Assembly (NCBI GenBank): GCA_023807065.1
Contig: JAJJLU010004420.1
Location: 1-13,197, forward strand
Source: Isotricha intestinalis
Lineage: Eukaryota > Ciliophora > Litostomatea > Vestibuliferida > Isotrichidae
Direction: 5' to 3'
DNA length: 13,197 nt
The stretch's first letter is position 1, and each line of letters begins with the position of its first letter. The notes beneath the pieces are model-generated. The model saw only the letters and a list, made by a program, of their open reading frames with translations, searched no databases and was not told the DNA's origin. A program made the position numbers and the translations under genes. Positions 7,762 to 13,197 of the stretch are shown one piece after another.

Positions 7762-9123
7762 GATTAATGAGTTTATATATATTTTTTTATATTTTAATTT
7801 GATTTATTTTTTCGCTTTTATGATTTATATTTTATTAATTTTTATTTGTTTTGATTTAAAATGTTATTAAATAAATTTATGAAATAATCTTATTATTCTG
7901 TTAATATCAAAAATAATATAATATAATTTAAAAAAAAATTTTAATTTAAATTTAGAAAAATAATTATATTTTAAATAATAAAAAATGAATAAAAAATGTA
8001 TGATGAAAAAAATAATGAAATAAAATAAAAAAGAGAAAAAATAAAAAATATTTTAATGATAAAAGTTATTAAAAGTAAGAATTAAATTTATTAATTTATT
8101 CTATATTAACAACATATTTTGAGTATATTATTTTCCTTATTTGTATTTCTTCAATTATTTTTTGTTTCTAATATATTATCATTATTTAAAATCTTTTAAA
8201 TGTTAAATTATTATATTAAAATTCTATTAATATTGAAAAAGAGAATTTTTCTTCTCTATTTAGCAACTTTCATTGACTTAATTATTTTCTTATTATATTT
8301 TTAAAAATATTTTTTTCTAATTCTTTTTATTATTGATCTTTCATAATATTTTTTTATCTTTTCAACCATTTAATACAAGTTTTGTCGATCTATTAATTCC
8401 TTGAATATAATTATCTTCTTTTTTAAAAGTTTAAAAATATCATTTTACCATTTAATTGTAAATAAAGGATTATCTCACATTTTGAATTTCTTTATTTCCT
8501 TTTAGAAAAGAATGAACAAGATTTTTTGTGATAGTTCAACATTTCTTGAATTCATATTTTTTACATATTTTTTGTTTTAGTGTTATTCTTTGCTTTCTTT
8601 TATTGTTAATACTTGCAATTAATAAATCATCATTTTTTAGTTTAAATTTTCAATTTATCAATTACTAAGTTTATTATAAAATAATTTTAAAGAAAAATTT
8701 TTGAAGCTTTTCACTTAGTAATTTTACTATAGAATGTTTTCTATTTCATATTGTTTTTTTAAATTTATGATTATATAAAAATATTTTTCTGAATTATTTT
8801 TTTAATCTCTTTTATATTTGATAATTTAATTTATTTATTTCTTCTTTTTGACAAATTTAACTCCTATTTGAATTAATTTAATTCTTTGCTTTTTAAATAT
8901 ATATTTTATGAAATATTTATTTGAATCATAAAAAATTAAATTTGCTATGAAAAAATTTTTTTCTATAATTTAATTTGGAACATATTATATTTTACTTAAT
9001 TTATTTTCATTTATAATTTGTAAAAATTATATTATTTATTGCTTTAAATCATGAATTTCTAATTTAATAATTGTTTAATATATATTTCTTTTTTATTTTA
9101 AATTTGTTTTTTAATTGAAAAAA
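7762..9123. other. Large intergenic region, no intact gene; possible decayed minus-strand frame
   Basis: These 1,362 bp lie between two plus-strand genes. The left part (to about 8090) is A-rich on the plus strand. From about 8100 to 9110 the plus strand is T-rich, so the minus strand has the A-rich bias seen in the coding strands of this window. On the minus strand, 8640-8341 gives stop-free runs of 34, 21 and 22 codons in one frame with mixed residues, separated by TGA and TAA codons. This may be a relic of a lost gene; chance is not excluded. No tRNA-like box pair or long hairpin was found. Confidence 0.45.
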
Positions 9124-10074
9124 ATGAAAAGAAATTTTTCAGCCATTGATAATAATATATATAATTACAATAAAAAAAAAAGAAATGAAAATAAATCTTT
9201 GTGTATAGAAAACACAAATGATAATTTAGATAATTTTTTTGGAAGAAGTTTTGTTCAAAGACAAAACGTAAAAAAGAAAAATTCACATGTAACATTATTA
9301 CAAAAAAGAGTTGAAAGAAAAGGAGAAATTGAAAGAACAACTCCTGAAAGAAAAAGATTTAATGAAGAAAAATATTTAAAAATAATTAAGGATTTAGAAA
9401 AAGAAATTAAAAAATTAAAAGAAGAAGATAATGATAAAAATTATAATAAGAATAATTATCTCCCAAACAAAAAAGCCAATAATATTTTCTTGAATAATAA
9501 ATATGATGATATTTATGATAATAATTATGATTATAATATTTTTGAGAAAAAAGATTATGATATTAATGATTATGAAAACTATGATAATAATTCTTTTTTA
9601 AATCATAATGAATTGATAAATTATGAAGAACTTAAAAAAGAAAATTTTCTTTTAAAAAAAGTAATTTCTGAACAAAAAGAAAAAATAAATGAATTAGAAA
9701 AATTACTTATTTCAAATGATTTATATAATTTTAAACAAAAAGAAGAAAAATATTTACAAAAAATTTATGAATTAGAATCATATAATAAACAATTAAATTC
9801 CCTTATCTCATATACAATAAATTCAAATCAAAAAGAATTAAAAACAAATGAAAATGAAAAAGAAAAAACTCAAAAGAAGAATCTTAAAAGTTTTTCCCAA
9901 AGTGAATTTTATATAAAAAATTTAAAAAAAAATAATAGAATAAAAACAAATAAATCCTTAGAAAATTTAATAAACGAAAAAGAAATGTTAATAAAAAATG
10001 CAAATTATAATGAAAATGATCCTATTATAATTCACTTAAATAATAAAATTGATAAATACAAAAAATATATGTAA
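9124..10074 (+). CDS. Coiled-coil protein with acidic Asp/Asn/Tyr-rich segment
   Basis: The product has 316 residues from the ATG at 9124. An in-frame TTG at 9115 would add three residues but is not a credible start in a eukaryotic nuclear gene. Residues 1-55 are basic and Asn/Lys-rich (NKKKRNENK; NVKKKNS), possibly a nuclear-localisation or nucleic-acid-contact region. Residues about 80-102 form a short coiled coil (EEKYLKIIKDLEKEIKKLKE). Residues about 127-160 are unusually acidic and rich in Tyr, Asp and Asn (DDIYDNNYDYN). A second coiled coil covers about 165-225, with regular Leu/Ile spacing (LKKVISEQKEKINELEKLL). The C-terminus is basic with more helical stretches. I do not recognise the family; a structural or cytoskeletal role is plausible but unsupported. 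Its 3' end faces the next gene, with 47 bp between stop codons. Confidence 0.75.
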   Translation: MKRNFSAIDNNIYNYNKKKRNENKSLCIENTNDNLDNFFGRSFVQRQNVKKKNSHVTLLQKRVERKGEIERTTPERKRFNEEKYLKIIKDLEKEIKKLKEEDNDKNYNKNNYLPNKKANNIFLNNKYDDIYDNNYDYNIFEKKDYDINDYENYDNNSFLNHNELINYEELKKENFLLKKVISEQKEKINELEKLLISNDLYNFKQKEEKYLQKIYELESYNKQLNSLISYTINSNQKELKTNENEKEKTQKKNLKSFSQSEFYIKNLKKNNRIKTNKSLENLINEKEMLIKNANYNENDPIIIHLNNKIDKYKKYM

Positions 10075-10121
10075 ATATCTTTTTAATATTATAACAATAA
10101 TATAAATATTTTATAATCTTT
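10075..10121. terminator. Shared 3' region of two convergent genes
   Basis: This 47-bp A/T-only-like spacer separates the TAA at 10072-10074 (plus) from the TAA at 10124-10122 (minus). It contains TATAAATATTTTATAAT, with weak dyad symmetry, and can offer A-rich 3' end signals on both strands. Transcripts from the two genes almost certainly overlap unless 3' ends form within a few tens of bases. The assignment rests on position, not on a defined motif. Confidence 0.4.
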
Positions 10122-11540
10122 TTATTTTTCTATTCTTTTAATAACAAAAACTCCATGATCAGTAGTAATTGCATAATATAAATTATTAAATGAAATATAA
10201 TAAGGAAATCCAGTAGAAAAAAAAGTTTTCTCCTTATATTCAGAATCAATATTATCAATTTTATATAAATTAAATAACGTACTTTCTTTTTTATTATGAT
10301 AAACATTAAAATTTCCATCATAATCTAAAGTACCAATGAAAATAATATCTTCTTCATTTTTATTTTCATTTTTTTTAGGATTATTTAATTTTCTAATAGT
10401 ACTATCACCATATAAATAATTTTTACTAGTCATACTATATTTATCATTATTATTATTAATATTATTATTTAATTTAAGATACATAACTCCATTACTTTCA
10501 TTTTTATTTGAATTACTTTCATTAATTTCAACTTCTTTATTTTCTTTTATTTCATTATTAAAATTTTCATAAGAACTTTCTTCATAATAAATTTTCATAC
10601 CATTAATATAAATATCACTTGCAATAACCTCACTTCCAATATGAGTAAATTCTTCAATGACATTAAATGAATTTTTAGTAAATTCTCTTATTTCACATTG
10701 ATTAAAATTTCTGCATAAAAAAATTTTATTGTCAGGAATTAATTTCATATGAGAAATATGTCCAAAATCTTTTTCAATGAAATGTTCAATTGAAGGAAGT
10801 TTTGTTAAAGTGAAATAAATACAAATTCTTCTTTTATCTTTAGATTTATAATCTAAAAATAAATATCTATCTCCATCGAAATCAAAAGGAACATTATAAT
10901 TAGTCATTTCAATTTTTCCATCAATAATATTAAAATTTTTTAAATCTTTATTGAAATATTTAATATCTTTATTTTCAATTGGTTCATTTTCTGCAAATTC
11001 TGTTCTTAAAAGTAAATAACGTGTATTTGTCATAAAACAAAAACTACTTTCACAAAATTGAATATGTTCATTTTCATTTGGATAATTTTTTATCTTAACA
11101 AAATTATAACTTGAATTTTGGTCATTTAAATTTAATTCTTTTATTCCTTCGAATTTTACTAATTCAAAGTCTCCAATTGAAACATTAATTACATCAAAAT
11201 TTTCAAAACAAACACAAGATATATTTTCAGGAGCTAAAGAAATTAAAGTTGTAGATTGTGGAAATGGAATTTCCTTTGATTCTTCATGAATATTAATATT
11301 TTGATTCACTGTATTATCTGTATTGTTTAAACTTTTATTTTTCTCTTGATTTGTTTTATTTATATTCACTCTTCCTAAAATTAAATTTCCCATTAATGTC
11401 CCAAATATGATTAAATCATCAAATATATCTAAAGAATTTATCGCATCATTTGTATGAAGAGGAATAAATAATGCATTTGAGTAAAATTTTTTGTGATTAT
11501 TCATTTGAGTTATATTATTTTCTATTTTATGTTCATTCAT
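10122..11540 (-). CDS. WD40-like beta-propeller protein, unassigned
   Basis: The product has 472 residues from the ATG at 11540-11538. It is made of repeated beta-rich segments alternating with hydrophilic loops, as in divergent WD40 or YVTN-type propellers. The clearest blades are residues 33-58 (INSLDIFDDLIIFGTLMGN), 105-130 (ISCVCFENFDVINVSIGDF), 222-245 (DGDRYLFLD), 261-290 (HISHMKLIPDNKIFLC), 398-416 (DIIFIGTLDYDGNFNVY) and 445-469 (YYISFNNLYYAITTDHGVFV). Low-complexity Asn/Glu/Lys inserts at 60-92 and 325-395 sit between blades. No enzyme motif, signal peptide or membrane segment is visible, so it is probably a cytoplasmic or nuclear scaffold. The GTLMGN blade is the best seed for a homology search. 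It lies 338 bp downstream of the Rab gene on the same strand and converges with the coiled-coil gene. The beta-propeller call is a fold-level inference from pattern, not from a recognised family. Confidence 0.72.
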   Translation of the reverse strand: MNEHKIENNITQMNNHKKFYSNALFIPLHTNDAINSLDIFDDLIIFGTLMGNLILGRVNINKTNQEKNKSLNNTDNTVNQNINIHEESKEIPFPQSTTLISLAPENISCVCFENFDVINVSIGDFELVKFEGIKELNLNDQNSSYNFVKIKNYPNENEHIQFCESSFCFMTNTRYLLLRTEFAENEPIENKDIKYFNKDLKNFNIIDGKIEMTNYNVPFDFDGDRYLFLDYKSKDKRRICIYFTLTKLPSIEHFIEKDFGHISHMKLIPDNKIFLCRNFNQCEIREFTKNSFNVIEEFTHIGSEVIASDIYINGMKIYYEESSYENFNNEIKENKEVEINESNSNKNESNGVMYLKLNNNINNNNDKYSMTSKNYLYGDSTIRKLNNPKKNENKNEEDIIFIGTLDYDGNFNVYHNKKESTLFNLYKIDNIDSEYKEKTFFSTGFPYYISFNNLYYAITTDHGVFVIKRIEK

Positions 11541-11878
11541 ATTTTTATTTTTTTAAATTGTAATAGTTTTATTTAATAATAATTTTTATTGAATATAATA
11601 AAAACATATGATTTTTATCGAATATTAATCGTATGAGACGTTTAGAGTGTTTGATTATCTCTATTAAATAGTAAAATGTGAATTATTAATTTCAAATTTT
11701 AAGAAGAAAAAAAAGAAGAATAACAGTTAAAACAATTTATGATAAATTCAGTATGAAAATAAGAATAAAAATAAATGATTTTATTGATAAATTGTGTTTT
11801 AAAAGAAAAAAAAATGAAATAAAAAGCTCTTTTATTTCTCAAAAATAATTAAATTAAAAATTATTGTTTAAAAATAAA
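11541..11878. other. Spacer between Rab gene and beta-propeller gene
   Basis: These 338 bp hold the 3' end of the Rab transcript (right side) and the promoter of the beta-propeller gene (left side), both read on the minus strand. Most of it is A/T only. A small island with several G and C (11618-11655, containing ATCGAATATTAATCG and GAGACG) lies 78-115 bp upstream of the ATG at 11540. It stands out and may be a promoter element. No RNA gene was seen. Confidence 0.4.
11618..11655 (-). promoter_or_regulatory. Candidate promoter island upstream of beta-propeller gene
   Basis: A local cluster of CG dinucleotides (TCGAAT, AATCGT, GACGTT) with an imperfect dyad CGAATATTAATCG occurs in otherwise nearly G/C-free spacer DNA. 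It sits 78-115 bp upstream of the start at 11540 and about 220 bp beyond the Rab stop codon. A factor-binding site is one reading; part of an unannotated 3' UTR is another. Confidence 0.2.
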
Positions 11879-12472
11879 TTAACAACAAGAATGTTCACTT
11901 AAATCATCTTGTTTATTAATTTTAATTTTTTTCCCATTATTATCTTTAATATTAACAATTTCTTTTGCTAAAAAGTTAAAACAAAAATCAATATTTTCTC
12001 CAGTTTTAGCCGAAGTTCGAAACCATTTAACATTGAATTTATTGCAAAAATTATTAATATCATTATCTGTGACTTTAATAGGTAAATCGGATTTAGTTCC
12101 AATAATAATTAAAGGAAAATTTTCAACTGATTGTTCCTGAAGAGAATTTAACCATAAATTTAAATGTTTAAAACTGTCTAAATTATTACTATCAAATAAT
12201 AACATTATACCGTCTGCATTTCTATAATAATTATGAGTTAAAGCTCTAAATCTTTCTTGACCACATGTGTCCCATATTTTAATTAAATATTTTTTTCCTT
12301 CAATTTCTATTATTTTTCTAAATAATTCAATTCCTAATGAAGGTAAAATATTTTCTGTAAATATTCCATTTATATATCTTTTCATTAATGTTGTTTTTCC
12401 TACTGTTGAGTCTCCTATTATTATTATACTTAAAGAATTTTCATATTTTGAATTTGAATTTAAATTTGACAT
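11879..12472 (-). CDS. Rab-family small GTPase, divergent
   Basis: The product has 197 residues, normal for a Rab, which directs vesicle identity and tethering on membranes. The P-loop is GDSTVGKT (20-27). Switch I reads PSLGIEL (44-50), with Ser45 where Rab and Ras proteins have an invariant Thr. Switch II is WDTCGQERF (67-75) with the catalytic Gln72. The Rab signature YYRNADGIMLLFD (82-94) is clear. The base-recognition motif is TKSD (126-129) instead of NKxD, and TSAKTG (153-158) is present. The C-terminus SCC carries the double-Cys geranylgeranylation signal typical of Rabs. The first ATG follows an A/T-only leader and gives a short Asn/Ser-rich head before beta-1. The subfamily cannot be called: it resembles the secretory Rab1/8 to endocytic Rab5/21 range only in a general way. 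The frame antisense to it (12267-12572) is a shadow. Confidence 0.93.
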   Translation of the reverse strand: MSNLNSNSKYENSLSIIIIGDSTVGKTTLMKRYINGIFTENILPSLGIELFRKIIEIEGKKYLIKIWDTCGQERFRALTHNYYRNADGIMLLFDSNNLDSFKHLNLWLNSLQEQSVENFPLIIIGTKSDLPIKVTDNDINNFCNKFNVKWFRTSAKTGENIDFCFNFLAKEIVNIKDNNGKKIKINKQDDLSEHSCC

Positions 12473-13197
12473 TATTATTAAATATTTTGGGAAAAACTTT
12501 TATTACTTATTTATTAAGTTTATGCATAACTTAATTCTAATAAATAAATTTCATTCTAAAGATTTCATTTAAATTTTTTTTGAATTTCATTTAATTATTC
12601 TATAATGTTAGAAAGTAATTAAATTTTCATTTAGTTTGAAAATTGTAGTAAATTAATTTAAAACTTAAAATAATTATATTTTCAAATAATTAGTAAATGA
12701 CAAAAGATAAATATTAATTTTAATATTAAAAAATTTCATTATAATATGAATAAAATGATTGAGAAAAAAAGAAATATAATTTAAAATAAATGAAAAAATA
12801 GGTATAATTTATTATAATCTTAAGATAATAATCTTTTTCTTAGCTTTCATATTTTTATTTTTTTAAATATATTTTGTTTATTTATATTGTCTTCGGTGAC
12901 GCATAAAAACTTCAAATGAATTTTATATTTCAAATGTATTTCAAACATCTTTCAAATAAATTTCAAATTATTTCAAATAGTTTTCAAATTAAAAATTGCA
13001 ATATTTCAAATAAATTTCAAAAATTTGAAAAATGCAAAATATTTATTTCAAATATTTGAAAATTTAGGATTATAAACTAATATTAATTCATAAAACCATT
13101 AATAAATAATCACCATATAATTAAAATAATTTAATAATTAATCTCTTAAATTATTCATTATAAAATCTTTTTTTAAATAAATATGAATTTAAATTAT
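12473..13197. other. Right-end intergenic region, no gene seen
   Basis: These 725 bp upstream of the Rab gene contain its promoter and no credible frame. The first 400 bp are plain A/T-rich. A short GC-containing patch (12891-12904, CTTCGGTGACGCAT) then leads into the TTTCAAAT array described separately. The last 120 bp are again featureless A/T. No telomeric repeat is visible at the window edge. Confidence 0.5.
12910..13061. repeat. Array of TTTCAAAT words at about 11-bp spacing
   Basis: TTTCAAAT or a one-base variant begins at 12928, 12939, 12950, 12961, 12971, 12982, 13004, 13015 and 13046, with a shorter copy (TTCAAAT) at 12911. Successive steps are 11, 11, 11, 10, 11, 22 (two units) and 11 bp. 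Inverted copies TTTGAAA at 13024 and 13055 create two palindromes with their neighbours (TTTCAAAAATTTGAAA; TTTCAAATATTTGAAA). The spacing is close to one DNA helical turn. It could be a degenerate 11-bp minisatellite, an intrinsically bent segment from phased A/T tracts, or a cluster of same-face protein-binding sites. Confidence 0.65.

Noticed and set aside
9115..9123. TTG as the start of the coiled-coil gene
   Set aside because: Eukaryotic nuclear genes rarely start at TTG; the ATG at 9124 lies three codons downstream in a good A-rich context.
12267..12572. 101-codon plus-strand open frame
   Set aside because: Most of it is antisense to the well-supported Rab gene and its composition is Phe/Ile-rich; it is a shadow frame.
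1..13197. tRNA, rRNA, CRISPR or insertion-sequence elements
   Set aside because: I looked for tRNA box pairs, conserved rRNA words, regularly spaced direct repeats with unique spacers, and terminal inverted repeats flanking a transposase. None is present; the 11-bp array has no spacers of CRISPR size.

Overview
This looks like nuclear DNA from a single-celled eukaryote. It is extremely AT-rich: by hand count about 17% G+C in sample lines of the Asn-rich gene, and lower between genes. It encodes eukaryote-specific families (a Rab GTPase with a C-terminal Cys-Cys prenylation end, an Eps15-like EH-domain protein), and has long asparagine runs built on AAT. Every gene is one uninterrupted ATG-started frame with no visible intron. 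Glutamine is always CAA or CAG, and the frames end in TAA (one in TGA), so the ciliate-type TAA/TAG=Gln code is not in use. An A-rich leader precedes each start and I see no parabasalid-type initiator. The host cannot be fixed from sequence alone. A gut or rumen anaerobe (litostome ciliate or anaerobic fungus) is my best guess, mainly because of the bacterial-type gene at 1284-2675.

Layout. On the minus strand, 1-309 is the N-terminal part of a coiled-coil protein that runs off the left edge. It shares a 974-bp divergent intergenic region with a plus-strand secreted beta-helix protein (1284-2675), which strongly resembles a family of cell-surface proteins of gut bacteria and is much richer in G+C than its neighbours. 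After a 1.1-kb gap come two plus-strand genes 120 bp apart: a 922-residue Eps15-like endocytic scaffold with one good and one degenerate EH domain (3763-6531), and a basic, disordered 369-residue protein with a compact C-terminal motif (6652-7761). A 1.36-kb T-rich gap, perhaps holding a decayed minus-strand frame, leads to a coiled-coil protein (9124-10074). That gene converges, with only 47 bp between stops, on a beta-propeller-like protein (minus, 11540-10122). Upstream on the minus strand is a divergent Rab GTPase (12472-11879). The last 725 bp carry no gene but hold an array of TTTCAAAT words spaced at about 11 bp.

Function. The Rab and the EH protein both belong to membrane traffic, but nothing shows they act together. 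The remaining genes are unrelated or unrecognised, and the tight spacings are typical of compact protist genomes and do not imply operons. The most notable item is the beta-helix gene: a probable bacterial surface protein captured by a eukaryote, fitted with a signal peptide and a GPI-like tail, with codon blocks that suggest a mosaic history.
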